A stretch of DNA of 64,000 nt from Thalassospira sp. MCCC 1A03138 (GTDB lineage Bacteria > Pseudomonadota > Alphaproteobacteria > Rhodospirillales > Thalassospiraceae). The notes beneath the pieces were generated by a model that saw only the letters and a program-made list of their open reading frames with translations, did no database searches and was not told the DNA's origin. The position numbers and the translations under genes were made by a program. The DNA lies in assembly GCF_002115785.1 (NCBI RefSeq), contig NZ_JFJY01000005.1:124001-188000 (forward strand), written 5' to 3'. This document shows positions 43,701 to 53,559 of the stretch, piece by piece; position 1 is the first letter of the stretch; each line of letters opens with the position of its first letter.

Positions 43701-44590
43701 AGACGATTGGCTTCCTCGGCATCAACAGTAAAACCGATGTCATATTTCTTGGCCAGCAGCGCAAGCTGTTTGAGGCGCGGCACAAGTTCATTCATGACGC
43801 GATCATAATTGGCGAAATCATAACGCGGATGGATCGCCGAGAGCTTTACCGAGATGCCAGGGCTGTTGATCGGGCCGCGATTATTCGCGACCTTGCCGAT
43901 ATCGTTGATCGCATCGACATAGGATTTGAAATAGCGATCCGCGTCTTCCATGGTACGCGCGGCCTCGCCCAGCATGTCATAGGAATAGCGATAGCCTTTT
44001 TCCTCGTTCGCCTTCGCCCGTTCGGCGGCCTCCGCAATCGTGCGGCCCATAACGAACTGACGCCCCATAATACGCATGGCATGGTTGAATGCCTTACGGA
44101 TTACCGGCTCGCCCGAGCGTGCGATCATGCGTTTAAGCAACGCGCCCGGATCGGCCTTTTCCGCCTTGCCGAACTTGATCACCTTCCCCGTTAACATCAG
44201 TCCCCAGGTCGATGCATTGACAAAGAAGCTGTCGGAATGGCCAAGGTGACTTTGCCAGTTGGCGTCAAACAGCTTGTCCTGGATCAGCTTGTCGGCGGTG
44301 ACCGCATCGGGAACGCGCAAAAGTGCCTCAGCAAGGCACATCAGGATGACGCCTTCCTTGCTTGAAAGCTCATACTCATGAAGCAGCGCATCGATGCCGC
44401 TTTTGCCATTATCGGCTTTGCGAACCCGCGCTACAAGCTGATAAGCCCGATCCTGAACGCGCGCAGATTGTTCGGGAGCCAGTCGGGCAGCCTCAATCAT
44501 GCGTTCAACAACAACTTCTTCGTCAGTCCGATATGTTTCGCGGATTTTTGCGCGGACTTCGTTGGCTTGGGGCATATCGATGCGGAACAT
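40781..44590 (-). CDS. putA: Bifunctional proline dehydrogenase / P5C dehydrogenase
   Basis: 1269 residues from ATG 44590. The PRODH half (residues ~60-480) has KLVKGAYWDTEVKN-type RLVKGAYWDTEVKNSQENGF, FTRKAATDVSYLACARFML and the RRLLENGANTSFVNRI end. The ALDH half (~540-1000) has EGRGIFVCISPWNFPLAIFLGQ, ETGGQNAMIVDSTALPEQV and the catalytic Cys at about 822 (GQRCSAL). A further ~250-residue C-terminal ALDH-superfamily-like domain follows, as in long PutAs. The E. coli ribbon-helix-helix DNA-binding N terminus is absent: PRODH-linked sequence begins at once. It oxidises proline to glutamate through a channelled P5C, FAD- and NAD-dependent. The divergent Lrp-type gene is its likely regulator. 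Confidence 0.95.
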   Translation of the reverse strand: MFRIDMPQANEVRAKIRETYRTDEEVVVERMIEAARLAPEQSARVQDRAYQLVARVRKADNGKSGIDALLHEYELSSKEGVILMCLAEALLRVPDAVTADKLIQDKLFDANWQSHLGHSDSFFVNASTWGLMLTGKVIKFGKAEKADPGALLKRMIARSGEPVIRKAFNHAMRIMGRQFVMGRTIAEAAERAKANEEKGYRYSYDMLGEAARTMEDADRYFKSYVDAINDIGKVANNRGPINSPGISVKLSAIHPRYDFANYDRVMNELVPRLKQLALLAKKYDIGFTVDAEEANRLDLSLDVIGAVFADPDLDGWEGYGLAVQAYQKRAYHVLEWLADLSVKVGRKMMVRLVKGAYWDTEVKNSQENGFEGYPVFTRKAATDVSYLACARFMLSRRDAFYCQFASHNAHTVASVLEMAGNDRTFEFQRLHGMGEALYEQIVDKNGENVPCRVYAPVGTHEDLLAYLVRRLLENGANTSFVNRIQDEQLPIEEMIADPVEKMAALPRKAHPKIPAPVDLYGAGRVNSKGIDLTDTTKLLPLAEKLASIEGKIWHAAPLIDGKLVSGEAIDVLNPSNRNEKVGELVQAGEADVEAAIVAAAKGYEIWNKTAATERAACLRRLGDLLEDNMDEFIALCQREAGKLYSDGVAEVREAVDFCRYYANRAEENFREGCILEGRGIFVCISPWNFPLAIFLGQVSAALAAGNAVIAKPAEQTSLVAAKAAELILAAGVPGAAFTLLPGPGRVIGNILINDPRIAGVAFTGSTETAQVINQALAKRPGVPLPLIAETGGQNAMIVDSTALPEQVVQDAIISGFQSAGQRCSALRVLFVQEDIVDKLCHMLVGAMKELRVGDPKFLDIDVGPVIDEKSRKTLVAHAERMTKEAKLLHACDILPECKDGTFFAPHCFEIPSLDVLEREVFGPVVHVVRYKARDLDKVLDQINASGYGLTMGIHSRIDSTVRQISQKLRVGNCYVNRNMIGAVVGVQPFGGQGKSGTGPKAGGPHYVERFAKPVTEAGQKAAGSAAIADDRSPIVIKASLADEEYRFLQAAQVKWQATDGNERVRLLENFATKLAAAPVSELSENAELIANFAAISENGFVAPTRMPGPTGETNDLYMLGRGVYLVQAEKDAEPSRIIRHIAAALAAGNAVIVAGDQKWLGDLPVFALEAGLPIKLVGVVSSKVGVAVMYDGDVAGVSCIAPLDRVTAFKQLLAKRDGAILSLISDSGADDDGALPDETFLHRFATEKTITINTTAAGGNASLMSMEEN

Positions 44591-44776
44591 GGCGATGGCT
44601 TCTCCCTGCAAATGCAATTCTCCGGTTCCTTATGGGGAACGCAGAGTTTTCTCCTCATGTGGCCACAGACAATATATATGCACTCAAAAAATGTGCTGCC
44701 ATTTTCCCCAAAAATACGATATATCATCCATTGAAAAACTTTTAGTGCAGTTATAAACACTGGTTATTAGATTAAA
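44591..44776. promoter_or_regulatory. Divergent putA / Lrp control region
   Basis: 186-bp AT-rich spacer. A -10-like TATAAA (44752-44757) with TTGAAA 15 bp upstream serves the regulator. AGTG-N10-CACT (near 44745-44762) and TGCACT...AGTGCA half-sites (44688 and 44744 regions) form an inverted arrangement that could bind the Lrp-type protein. Confidence 0.4.
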
Positions 44777-45250
44777 ATGCAGAAGAATCATAAAAGCCTA
44801 GACAAGATTGACAAACAGATCCTGCGCGAACTTCAAAACGACGGACGCATGTCGAACGTTGAACTGTCACGTCGCGTCAATCTTAGCCCGACACCGTGCC
44901 TCGAACGTGTTCGCCGCCTTGAACAACACGGCTTCATCACCGGTTATATGGCGCTACTTGACCCCCGCAAACTCAATCAGTCGCTGGTGGTTTTTGTCGA
45001 AATAACGCTGGATCGGACGACCCCGGACGTATTTGACGTGTTTGCCACAGCGATCCGCAAACTGCCGGAAATCGAAGAATGTCACATGGTCGCAGGCGGC
45101 TTTGATTACCTGATGAAACTTCGGGTTGCCGATATGTATGCCTATCGCGAATTCCTTGAACGCCTGTCCTCTGTTCAGGGTGTCAGCCAGACTCATACAT
45201 ATGTCGTGATGGAAGAAGTAAAAGTACGCCCCGGCATCACGATCCCGTAA
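44777..45250 (+). CDS. Lrp/AsnC-family transcriptional regulator (putative PutR)
   Basis: 157 residues: N-terminal winged HTH (LDKIDKQILRELQNDGRMSNVELSRRVNLSPTPCLERVRRLEQHGFI) and C-terminal RAM/AsnC ligand domain (FVEITLDRTTPDVFDVFATAI, VAGGFDYLMKLRVADM). Divergent from putA, the arrangement of PutR, the proline-responsive Lrp-type activator of putA in Agrobacterium and Rhodobacter. Regulator identity from context; the family is certain. Confidence 0.9.
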   Translation: MQKNHKSLDKIDKQILRELQNDGRMSNVELSRRVNLSPTPCLERVRRLEQHGFITGYMALLDPRKLNQSLVVFVEITLDRTTPDVFDVFATAIRKLPEIEECHMVAGGFDYLMKLRVADMYAYREFLERLSSVQGVSQTHTYVVMEEVKVRPGITIP

Positions 45251-45376
45251 ATTCGATAAATTTTGTTGCAATACAAATGCTTAGTGGCACACTATGACCA
45301 AGCCATCCTGCCAATGGCTTTGCCGGTATCGCCACGTGGCACACAGTTTCGCGTCATTATTTACGGGCCCCACAAC

Positions 45377-45985
45377 ATGTCGGAAGTCACTTTCTATTTC
45401 GATTTCTCGTCACCTTATGGTTACCTTGCGGCGGAACGCATAGACGCCTTTGAGGCCAGAACAGGCGTTACGGTCAATTGGTATCCGTTCATGATCGGGG
45501 CAGCCTTCAAGCAAACCGGACAAAGCCCGCTACTGGACCAGCCAATCCGCGGCGACTATTTCAGGCACGACATGGAACGCTGCGCAAAGATGCAGAACAC
45601 ACCGTTCTGCATCCCCGAAAAATTCCCCTATGCCGCACTGGTCCCGACCCGTGCCTATTACTGGATTGCATCAACCAAGCCCGCATTGGCGATCAAGTTC
45701 GCCAAGGATGTCTATCGCGGATATTTTGCCGACGGACTTGATATGTCGGACCCGGAAGTTGTCTTTGCTACAGCCACCCGGCACTCCATCAATGCCGGAG
45801 AAATCCGCGCTGCCGTCGAAAATCCGAAATGGAAACAACACGTCCGCGAAGTTACCGACGAAGCCATCGCACGCGGAGCCTTCGGGTCGCCGTTCTTTTT
45901 CTATGAAAACGAAGCATTTTTTGGCAATGACCGGCTTGAACATCTTGAACGCTGGATCAAACTGCGCAAGCAGATCGACGACTGA
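45377..45985 (+). CDS. 2-hydroxychromene-2-carboxylate isomerase-family protein (second copy)
   Basis: 202 residues from ATG 45377, with poor ribosome site but matching the family start (SEVTFYFDFSSPYGYLAAERIDAF). The active-site Ser-Pro-Tyr-Gly, FMIGAAFKQTGQSPLLDQPIRGDYFRHDMER, AKMQNTPFCIPEKFPY and FGSPFFFYENEAFFGNDRLEHLERW (cis-Pro loop) are intact. Closer to canonical HCCA isomerases than the copy at 36847. It may act on glutathione adducts; actual substrate unknown. Confidence 0.9.
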   Translation: MSEVTFYFDFSSPYGYLAAERIDAFEARTGVTVNWYPFMIGAAFKQTGQSPLLDQPIRGDYFRHDMERCAKMQNTPFCIPEKFPYAALVPTRAYYWIASTKPALAIKFAKDVYRGYFADGLDMSDPEVVFATATRHSINAGEIRAAVENPKWKQHVREVTDEAIARGAFGSPFFFYENEAFFGNDRLEHLERWIKLRKQIDD

Positions 45986-46140
45986 TCCGATCAGAAAACG
46001 TGCCCATCGAAAATCCATAACCAATTAAAATATATAAGAATTTTACGACACTTTCCCTCACTCGAGATATCATTTCGCGATCCCAATATACTGTCCATTT
46101 TTGATATACGTAAATTCGGTACTGGATTACCTATTTAATC

Positions 46141-46169
46141 TTGACGTTTACGTAAACTTCCACCATAAC
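46141..46169 (+). promoter_or_regulatory. Candidate promoter with LiuR-like ACGT palindrome
   Basis: TTGACG (46141-46146) could be a -35, with a weak CATAAC -10 at 46164. The perfect palindrome GTTTACGTAAAC (46146-46157) lies between them, where MerR-family activators bind. Similar ACGT palindromes are described upstream of liu genes regulated by LiuR. No regulator gene is in view. Confidence 0.5.
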
Positions 46170-46246
46170 AGCAGTCATAAGCGCCATTCACCACGGGGTC
46201 GTTTCCTTGCATAAACAGCCCCGGCAACAAACGGTGTCAATTGACG

Positions 46247-47857
46247 ATGACGGTTCTGAAATCTGCGATAAATCCCCGCTCGGAAGATTTCCGCAACAAT
46301 GCCGAACAGATGGAAAAACTGGTTGCCGATCTACGTGATCAGATCACGCAGATCAAACTTGGCGGCGGTGAACGCGCGCGCGACCGCCACACAGGGCGCG
46401 GCAAACTTCTGCCCCGTGAACGTATCCGTCAATTGCTGGATATCGGGTCCCCGTTCCTTGAACTTTCACAGCTTGCCGCCTATGGCATGTATGAGGATGA
46501 AGACGTTCCTGCGGCGGGCATCATCACCGGGATTGGTCGGGTTTCAGGCGTTGAATGCGTCATCGTTGCCAATGATGCTACGGTCAAAGGCGGCTCCTAT
46601 TACCCGATGACGGTGAAGAAGCACCTTCGCGCGCAGGAAATCGCGCTCGAAAACAATCTGCCCTGTATTTATCTGGTCGATAGCGGCGGGGCGAACCTGC
46701 CACGGCAGGATGATGTTTTCCCGGATCGCGACCATTTCGGCCGCATCTTTTTCAATCAGGCAACCATGTCTTCCAAAGGCATTCCGCAAATCGCGGTTGT
46801 CATGGGGTCCTGTACGGCGGGTGGCGCCTATGTACCGGCCATGTCCGATGAAAGCATTATCGTTCGTAAACAGGGCACGATCTTTTTGGGGGGCCCGCCC
46901 TTGGTGAAGGCCGCAACCGGCGAAGTTGTCTCGGCCGAGGACCTTGGCGGTGCGGATGTTCATTGTAAAACATCGGGTGTGACCGATCACTATGCACAGG
47001 ACGATGCTCACGCATTGTCGATTGCGCGCAATATCGTCAAGAACCTGAACTGGACGAAAAATCCCGGTTTGACCCTGACCACGCCGCGCGACCCCGCCTA
47101 TGACTCACGCGAAATTTATGGCGTTATTCCAAGCGATTCCAAGAAACCCTACGACGTGCGCGAAGTCATTGCACGCATCGTAGACGGATCAGACTTCGAC
47201 GAGTTCAAGGCCCAGTATGGTACGACACTGGTTACCGGCTTTGCCCGCATTTTCGGCTATCCGGTCGGGATTATTGCCAATAACGGCATCCTGTTTTCCG
47301 AAAGTGCGCTTAAAGGCACGCATTTCATCGAACTTTGCTGTCAGCGCGGTATCCCATTGGTGTTCCTGCAGAACATCACCGGCTTCATGATTGGCCGAAA
47401 ATATGAAAGCGGCGGTATTGCCAAGGATGGTGCGAAGCTTGTGACCGCCGTTGCGACCGCCAATGTTCCCAAATTTACCGTCCTGATCGGTGGATCATTT
47501 GGTGCGGGCAACTATGGCATGTGTGGCCGTGCTTATAGCCCGCGCTTCCTTTGGATGTGGCCAAATGCAAGAATTTCAGTCATGGGCGGGGAACAGGCGG
47601 CAAACGTTTTGACCCAAATCCGCGCCGATGCACAGGAAAAGCGCGGTGAAACATGGCCCATAGAAGAACAGGAAGCCTTCAAAGGCCCGATCCGCGACCA
47701 GTACGAAGAACAGGGTCATCCCTATTACGCGTCTGCGCGACTTTGGGACGATGGGGTGATTGATCCGGCCGATACCCGCATGGTTCTTGGGCTTGGTCTT
47801 TCGGCAGCACTTAACAAAGCGGTTGCGGAAACACGCTTTGGCGTGTTCCGGATGTGA
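46247..47857 (+). CDS. liuB: Methylcrotonyl-CoA carboxylase beta (carboxyltransferase) subunit
   Basis: 536 residues from ATG 46247. Family markers: [93 protein letters not shown] and [26 protein letters not shown]. These define the MCC beta rather than propionyl-CoA subunit. With the alpha subunit at 48689 it carboxylates 3-methylcrotonyl-CoA to 3-methylglutaconyl-CoA in leucine breakdown. First gene of the liuBCDE run. Confidence 0.94.
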   Translation: MTVLKSAINPRSEDFRNNAEQMEKLVADLRDQITQIKLGGGERARDRHTGRGKLLPRERIRQLLDIGSPFLELSQLAAYGMYEDEDVPAAGIITGIGRVSGVECVIVANDATVKGGSYYPMTVKKHLRAQEIALENNLPCIYLVDSGGANLPRQDDVFPDRDHFGRIFFNQATMSSKGIPQIAVVMGSCTAGGAYVPAMSDESIIVRKQGTIFLGGPPLVKAATGEVVSAEDLGGADVHCKTSGVTDHYAQDDAHALSIARNIVKNLNWTKNPGLTLTTPRDPAYDSREIYGVIPSDSKKPYDVREVIARIVDGSDFDEFKAQYGTTLVTGFARIFGYPVGIIANNGILFSESALKGTHFIELCCQRGIPLVFLQNITGFMIGRKYESGGIAKDGAKLVTAVATANVPKFTVLIGGSFGAGNYGMCGRAYSPRFLWMWPNARISVMGGEQAANVLTQIRADAQEKRGETWPIEEQEAFKGPIRDQYEEQGHPYYASARLWDDGVIDPADTRMVLGLGLSAALNKAVAETRFGVFRM

Positions 47858-47864
47858 GGCTGGC

Positions 47865-48686
47865 ATGAGCAATGTAAACACCGATAACACCGATCCATCT
47901 ACCGATGCCGTGATATGCCAGATCAGCGCATCGGGCGTTGCCCGCATTACGTTAAACCGTCCGGAAATCCACAACGCGTTTGACGATATCCTGATCGGCG
48001 ATCTGACGGCCAAGCTGGAATCGCTGAATGCCGATCCGCTTGTGCGGGTAATCATTTTGTCCGGCGCTGGCAAAAGCTTTTCTGCCGGGGCCGACCTGAA
48101 TTGGATGAAGCGCATGGCCGGTTACAGCCATGACGAAAATCTTGAAGATTCCCGCAAGCTTGCAAAACTGATGAAGGTTTTGAACTTTGCGTCAAAACCG
48201 ACCATCGGGCTTATCAACGGGGCCGCATTTGGCGGCGGGGTTGGGTTGGCCGCGTGCTGTGACATCGTGATTGCATCTGATCGGGCCAGTTTCTGCCTGT
48301 CAGAGGTCAAGCTCGGCCTGATTCCGGCGGTTATTTCGCCCTATGTGGTCGAGGCCATCGGTGTATCGCAGGCCCGTCGCTATTTTCTGACGGCGGAACG
48401 CTTTGATGCAGCGACCGCCCATGCCATCGGATTGGTACATGAAATTGTTTCAGGTGACGATCTGACCGCACGGGGTGATGCCATGGCAAAGCTTTTGCTG
48501 GCGAATGGCCCGGGTGCCATGGATGCAGCAAAATCGCTGATTTATGCGGTTGCCAACAAACCGATTGACGATGATGTCATTGACGATACCGCACAACGCA
48601 TTGCCGATCAGCGCGCAAGTGCCGAAGGCCGTGAAGGTGTCAGTGCATTTCTTGAAAAACGCCCCGCGAAGTGGAGTGAGAATTAA
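47865..48686 (+). CDS. liuC: Enoyl-CoA hydratase family; likely methylglutaconyl-CoA hydratase
   Basis: 273 residues from ATG 47865 (GAGG 5 nt upstream). Crotonase-fold motifs: AGKSFSAGADLNWMKRMAGYS (oxyanion loop and substrate), LINGAAFGGGVGLAACCDIVIAS, and SEVKLGLIPAVISPYVVEAIG with the acidic catalytic residue region. The NWMKRMAGYS stretch is typical of methylglutaconyl-CoA hydratases, and position between MCC subunits supports the same role: hydration to 3-hydroxy-3-methylglutaryl-CoA. Confidence 0.9.
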   Translation: MSNVNTDNTDPSTDAVICQISASGVARITLNRPEIHNAFDDILIGDLTAKLESLNADPLVRVIILSGAGKSFSAGADLNWMKRMAGYSHDENLEDSRKLAKLMKVLNFASKPTIGLINGAAFGGGVGLAACCDIVIASDRASFCLSEVKLGLIPAVISPYVVEAIGVSQARRYFLTAERFDAATAHAIGLVHEIVSGDDLTARGDAMAKLLLANGPGAMDAAKSLIYAVANKPIDDDVIDDTAQRIADQRASAEGREGVSAFLEKRPAKWSEN

Positions 48687-48688
48687 TC

Positions 48689-50692
48689 ATGCCGCGCAAA
48701 ATACTGATCGCCAACCGTGGTGAAATTGCCTGCCGCGTGATTGAAACCGCACGCCGCATGGGTATCCAGACCGTCGCAGTTTATTCCGATGCAGATGCCA
48801 ATGCCCTGCATGTCAAACGTGCCGACGAAGCCTATCGCATCGGCGGTTCGGCCCCGAAAGACAGCTATCTGCGCGTTGATCGTTTGCTTGAAGTCATTGC
48901 GCAGTCGGGGGCCGATGCGGTTCACCCGGGTTACGGTTTCCTGTCGGAAAATGCAGGGTTTGCAGATGCCCTTGGGAAAGCAGGCTGTGTCTTTGTTGGC
49001 CCACCGGCAAATGCGATCCGTGCGATGGGATCGAAATCCGAAGCCAAGAAAATCATGGGAAAGGCGGGTGTTCCACTCGTTCCCGGTTATCACGGCGAAG
49101 ATCAGGCCCCGGATCTTCTGGCAGCAGAAGCAGACAAGATCGGATATCCGGTTCTGATCAAAGCGTCGGCAGGTGGCGGCGGCAAAGGCATGCGTGCGGT
49201 TGAAAAACCCGCCGATTTCAGGGACGCGTTGATCAGTTGCAAGCGCGAGGCTGCAAGCAGCTTTGGCGATGATCATTGCCTGATTGAAAAGCTGATCGTC
49301 AAACCGCGCCATGTTGAAATTCAGGTCTTTGCCGATAGCCATGGCAATGCGGTTTATCTGTTTGAACGCGACTGTTCCCTGCAACGCCGTCACCAGAAGG
49401 TGATAGAAGAGGCCCCTGCCCCGAACATGCCCGAAGATATTCGCGCCGAGATGGGCAAGGCTGCCGTCGATGCTGCCAAGGCGATTGGTTATCAGGGGGC
49501 TGGTACGGTCGAATTCCTGCTAGATGCGTCGGGTGCGTTCTATTTCATGGAAATGAACACACGCCTTCAGGTCGAACATCCGGTGACCGAGATGATCACC
49601 GGCGAAGACCTTGTTGAATGGCAATTGCGTGTTGCTGACGGTGAAAAGCTGCCCAAGGCACAGGAAGAACTGACCATTAACGGGCATGCCTTCGAAGTCC
49701 GCCTGTATGCCGAAGACCCGCATAATGATTTCCTGCCCGCCACCGGCACACTTGTGCATATGCGCATGCCCGCGGCCAATGATCACGTGCGGATAGATAC
49801 CGGCGTATACGAAGGCTGCGAGGTTTCCATTCATTATGACCCGATGATCGCAAAGCTGATCACCTGGGATACGGATCGCACATCGGCACTGCGCCGGATG
49901 GCAACGGCACTTAACGATGTACAGATTGTCGGCGTGACAACCAATACCGGTTTTCTTGCCAATATTGCGCGCCACCCGGCCTTTGAACGCGGCGAAGTCG
50001 AAACCGGTTTCATCGGTCAGTATCTCGACGATCTGATCCCCGCCCCGGCGGCGCCTGACAATGATGCCCTTGCCTTTGCCGCACTTGATATCCTGATGCT
50101 TCGTGATGCCGAGGCCAAAAGCCATGCCGCACAAAGCAGCGATCCCTATTCCCCATGGCACAGCACATCGGGATGGCGTCTGAACGATGATAATCACCAT
50201 GATCTGATCCTGCGTCATGACGGGGCGGACCTGAAGATCAAGGTGCATTATCGCGCAGCCGGTTATGTGATTGATATGCCCGACGGCAGTTCGATCACAG
50301 CCCACGCCGAGATTGCCGTTGATGGCACCATTCAAGCTACCTTTGACAAGGTCCGAAAACGCGCCAGCATCCTTCGTGATGGCAATCGACTGACGATTTT
50401 CCGCGATGGACGATCTGACCGGTTGGAAATTTTTGACCCGGTCGCAGCCGCAGGCGCCCATGAAGGTGCCGGTGGCGGGTTAACCGCGCCGATGCCCGGT
50501 AAAATCATTGCCGTGCTGGCCGAACCGGGGCAATCTGTTGTGGCAGGCGACAAGCTTGTTGTGATGGAAGCAATGAAAATGGAGCACACCATTTCAGCAC
50601 CGGTTTCTGGCAAGGTTCGCGAGATATTCTTTGCTGTTGGCGATCAGGTTGATGACGGCGCCGAATTGATCGCCATCGAGGAGGCAGAGTAG
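48689..50692 (+). CDS. liuD: Methylcrotonyl-CoA carboxylase alpha subunit (biotin carboxylase + BCCP)
   Basis: 667 residues. Biotin carboxylase domain to about 450: [20 protein letters not shown]-grasp loop [49 protein letters not shown] linker/BT domain follows, then a biotinyl domain with [15 protein letters not shown] (Lys at about residue 629 carries biotin). Unlike acetyl-CoA carboxylase, BC and BCCP are fused. It starts 2 bp after liuC, indicating tight translational organisation. Confidence 0.95.
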   Translation: MPRKILIANRGEIACRVIETARRMGIQTVAVYSDADANALHVKRADEAYRIGGSAPKDSYLRVDRLLEVIAQSGADAVHPGYGFLSENAGFADALGKAGCVFVGPPANAIRAMGSKSEAKKIMGKAGVPLVPGYHGEDQAPDLLAAEADKIGYPVLIKASAGGGGKGMRAVEKPADFRDALISCKREAASSFGDDHCLIEKLIVKPRHVEIQVFADSHGNAVYLFERDCSLQRRHQKVIEEAPAPNMPEDIRAEMGKAAVDAAKAIGYQGAGTVEFLLDASGAFYFMEMNTRLQVEHPVTEMITGEDLVEWQLRVADGEKLPKAQEELTINGHAFEVRLYAEDPHNDFLPATGTLVHMRMPAANDHVRIDTGVYEGCEVSIHYDPMIAKLITWDTDRTSALRRMATALNDVQIVGVTTNTGFLANIARHPAFERGEVETGFIGQYLDDLIPAPAAPDNDALAFAALDILMLRDAEAKSHAAQSSDPYSPWHSTSGWRLNDDNHHDLILRHDGADLKIKVHYRAAGYVIDMPDGSSITAHAEIAVDGTIQATFDKVRKRASILRDGNRLTIFRDGRSDRLEIFDPVAAAGAHEGAGGGLTAPMPGKIIAVLAEPGQSVVAGDKLVVMEAMKMEHTISAPVSGKVREIFFAVGDQVDDGAELIAIEEAE

Positions 50693-50693
50693 A

Positions 50694-51623
50694 ATGCCCC
50701 GCCTTTCCGGTCTGCCAGAACAGGTCAAGATCGTCGAAGTCGGTCCGCGTGACGGATTGCAGAACGAAAAGACCATGGTATCGACCGACATCAAGGTCGA
50801 ACTGATCCATCGCCTTTGCGATGCAGGTCTTTTGGTCATCGAAGCCACCGCCTTTGTCAGCCCGAAATGGGTGCCACAAATGGCCGACGCATCCGACGTC
50901 ATGGCCCGCATCTCGCGCAAACCGGGCGTCACCTATCCGGTTCTGGTCCCCAACCTGAAAGGGCTTGAAGCCGCGATTGAGGCAGGTGTAACCGAAGTCG
51001 CGGTTTTTGGGGCGGCATCGGAAAGCTTTTCGCAGAAGAACATCAATTGTTCCATTGCCGAAAGCCTTGATCGGTTCCGTCCGGTTGTGAGCGCCGCACG
51101 CGATGCCAACATCGCCGTGCGCGGGTATATTTCCTGCGTTCTTGGCTGCCCGTACGAGGGCGAGATTGCCCCGCAAAAGGTCGCCGATGTCGCAAAGGCC
51201 CTGTTTGACATGGGGGCATATGAAATCAGCCTTGGCGATACCATCGGCACCGGGACACCGGGCAAGGCGCAGGCGATGATCGAAGCCGTAGCAAGCCATG
51301 TCGCCATCGAAAACCTCGCCGCTCATTTCCACGATACCTATGGTCAGGCACTGGCAAACCTGCTGGCCGTTCTGCAGATGGGGATTGCAACGATTGACAG
51401 CTCGGTCGCCGGGCTTGGCGGATGCCCCTATGCCAAGGGTGCAAGCGGCAATGTCGCCACTGAAGATGTCGTCTATATGCTGAATGGCTTGGGCATCGAC
51501 ACCGGTATCGATCTTGAAAAGCTTGCCAAAACCGGGAGCTGGATCACCGGGAAAATCGGTCGTCAGTCTGGATCGAAGGCTAACTTGGCGCTAGCCGCCA
51601 AACGCGACACTGTCGGGGCCTGA
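50694..51623 (+). CDS. liuE: Hydroxymethylglutaryl-CoA lyase
   Basis: 309 residues. Catalytic loop [47 protein letters not shown] (with the catalytic Cys-containing glycine loop [26 protein letters not shown]) and metal-binding [13 protein letters not shown] are complete. It cleaves HMG-CoA to acetoacetate and acetyl-CoA, the last step of leucine degradation. It starts 1 bp after liuD. liuA (isovaleryl-CoA dehydrogenase) is not in the run. Confidence 0.95.
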   Translation: MPRLSGLPEQVKIVEVGPRDGLQNEKTMVSTDIKVELIHRLCDAGLLVIEATAFVSPKWVPQMADASDVMARISRKPGVTYPVLVPNLKGLEAAIEAGVTEVAVFGAASESFSQKNINCSIAESLDRFRPVVSAARDANIAVRGYISCVLGCPYEGEIAPQKVADVAKALFDMGAYEISLGDTIGTGTPGKAQAMIEAVASHVAIENLAAHFHDTYGQALANLLAVLQMGIATIDSSVAGLGGCPYAKGASGNVATEDVVYMLNGLGIDTGIDLEKLAKTGSWITGKIGRQSGSKANLALAAKRDTVGA

Positions 51624-51628
51624 TCGCC

Positions 51629-52129
51629 ATGGCCAGCGCCGAAACATATCGTTTCCGGCGGGCCCTCCCCAATGATTTACCCATGATACGACGCTGGCTG
51701 CGTGTGCCGGAAGTCGCGCGTTGGTGGGGAACACCGGACGAACAGATAGAACTAATCGCCGAAGATGTCGAACTGGCCGAAATTGCGACACTGATCGTAT
51801 CCTATCGCAATCGCCCCTTTGCCTTTGCACAGCATTATGACGCGCATCAATGGCCCCAAGCCCATTTTGAGCATCTGCCGGAAAACACCCGCTGCATCGA
51901 CACATTTATTGGCATACCTGACATGATGGGGTGCGGGCATGGAAAGATGCTTTTGAAAATCCTGATACAGATGCTGATTGACCGCGGATCTCCGATGATT
52001 GCCATTGATCCTGACCCGGCAAATGAACGCGCCATCCGCTGTTACGAAGCAATTGGATTTATGGCCCACCGAGAATATGAGACGTCTGAAGGTCCCTGCC
52101 TGCTGATGACTTACACATCGGGCGCGTGA
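51629..52129 (+). CDS. GNAT acetyltransferase, AAC(6')/Acetyltransf_8-like
   Basis: 166 residues. RFRRALPNDLPMIRRWLRVPEVARWWGTPDE, ENTRCIDTFIGIPDMMGCGHGKMLL and IDPDPANERAIRCYEAIGFMAHREY follow the pattern of AAC(6')-type and siderophore-type acetyltransferases. The Acetyl-CoA loop (GCGHGKM) is present. It follows liuE by 5 bp and may be co-transcribed with the leucine genes. A resistance role should not be assumed from similarity alone. Confidence 0.82.
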   Translation: MASAETYRFRRALPNDLPMIRRWLRVPEVARWWGTPDEQIELIAEDVELAEIATLIVSYRNRPFAFAQHYDAHQWPQAHFEHLPENTRCIDTFIGIPDMMGCGHGKMLLKILIQMLIDRGSPMIAIDPDPANERAIRCYEAIGFMAHREYETSEGPCLLMTYTSGA

Positions 52130-52151
52130 ATATCACGCATGATCTGCTAGT

Positions 52152-53525
52152 TCAGCATTTTGCCGCTTGTCCTTCGTCACGCGCATCATCAATCACTGGG
52201 GGCCGCATGGCACAGGCCACACGGTAACTGACAATCCCGGTAATCGCTCCAAATACAACAATCCCGGCTGCTTGCCCAATCAGCACACCAGCCGCACCAA
52301 GGTAATAGCTAGCCAGCCAGACAAGCGGGATTACTCCCAAAAGCTCCTTCGCAAGATCGAATATCATTGCAAGATTGGGCCGCCCGGTGACGTTAAAGAA
52401 GGTATGTGATGAAAATTGCAGACCGAGGAACATATAAAAGGGGGCTGTAAAACTGCAAAAAATCGATAGATACGCCGTTGTTTGATCGGTCGCACTGAAA
52501 AGCACCGCAATCTGGCTTTGAAATAGGAACAGAGCAGCGCAGACAGTACCCCCGTAAACTGCCACCAATCCCCAGACATTATGCCAGATGCTGCGCACCC
52601 GTTCGGCCTTTGCCGCAGCAAAATTCTGGCCGATGATCGGGCCGATTGCCTGGGGTAACGCCATGTAGCCAACAAAGACGAATGGCGCAATACGTTCAAT
52701 GATCGCCATGGCGGCCACCGCATCGGGCCCATATTTTGCCATGCTGGACATGATAAAGGCGCTGGCGATTGGCGGCCCGATCTTTGCCAATCCGACTGGT
52801 ACGGTTACACGGGCAATATCGCGGATGTCCTTGCTAAACAGTGCCGCATCAAACCGGCCAAGCATGTGGTGAACGTTTCGAACACCATAAAAGGCCACCG
52901 CCATGATCGCGATCCGTGACACGACGGTTGCCCATGCCGCCCCTTCGACACCCCAATCAAAACCAAAGATGAAAATGGGATCGAGGACCGCATTGACCAC
53001 CGCCCCGGCCATTTTCGACCACATGGCGCGCTGCTTTGCCCCGATGGCGCGCAACAACGCGCCCGATGACATGCTAAGCACCAGAACCGGCAAGCACAGG
53101 ATCACGATCTGTACATAAGTGATGCCGATATCACGGGCCTTGCCGGTAGCCCCGAACATATCAAGCATCCAAGGTGCCGACAGCCACAAGACGACGGTCA
53201 TCACGACCGATAGCACAAGACCGAATACCATAACATGCGTGGCATAGACTTTTGCCCTGTCCCGATCACCAAGCCCCTCGGCATGGGAAACAAGTGCTGT
53301 CATTGCGGTCGATATGCCAAGCGACACGGCAAGTGTGAAAAAGATAATCGGCCAGGCAAATCCAAGACCGGCAATGATTTCCACATCCCTCAGAAGGCTC
53401 AGGAAAAACAGATCAAGCGCATCAACCAGAACCATTGCCACCAGCGCAAACATGCTGGTATGCACCATTGAAAAGATGTGACGCAGGATTGAACCGGAGA
53501 CAAAATATTGCGACTGCATAGCCAT
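52152..53525 (-). CDS. MATE-family multidrug/metabolite efflux transporter
   Basis: 457 residues with about twelve predicted membrane spans. GSILRHIFSMVHTSMFALVAMVLVDALDLFFL, LQ-type FPLFMIFSS-like region FVGYMALPQAIGPIIGQNFAAAKAERV, and SGALLRAIGAKQRAMWSKMAGAVVNAVLDPIFIFGF are the family landmarks. MATE proteins exchange Na+ or H+ for drugs or metabolites; the substrate is unknown. Convergent with the acetyltransferase gene, with only 22 bp between stops. Confidence 0.9.
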   Translation of the reverse strand: MAMQSQYFVSGSILRHIFSMVHTSMFALVAMVLVDALDLFFLSLLRDVEIIAGLGFAWPIIFFTLAVSLGISTAMTALVSHAEGLGDRDRAKVYATHVMVFGLVLSVVMTVVLWLSAPWMLDMFGATGKARDIGITYVQIVILCLPVLVLSMSSGALLRAIGAKQRAMWSKMAGAVVNAVLDPIFIFGFDWGVEGAAWATVVSRIAIMAVAFYGVRNVHHMLGRFDAALFSKDIRDIARVTVPVGLAKIGPPIASAFIMSSMAKYGPDAVAAMAIIERIAPFVFVGYMALPQAIGPIIGQNFAAAKAERVRSIWHNVWGLVAVYGGTVCAALFLFQSQIAVLFSATDQTTAYLSIFCSFTAPFYMFLGLQFSSHTFFNVTGRPNLAMIFDLAKELLGVIPLVWLASYYLGAAGVLIGQAAGIVVFGAITGIVSYRVACAMRPPVIDDARDEGQAAKC

Positions 53526-53559
53526 CGAATTTCACACTGTGCAGAGCTGAAAAGCGCGT

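Noticed and set aside
43211-44194. 327-codon plus-strand open frame
   Set aside because: Antisense to putA with no motif of its own.
51629-52129. Calling the GNAT protein an aminoglycoside resistance gene
   Set aside because: Only general AAC(6')-like similarity is visible; the context is leucine catabolism and no resistance neighbours exist.
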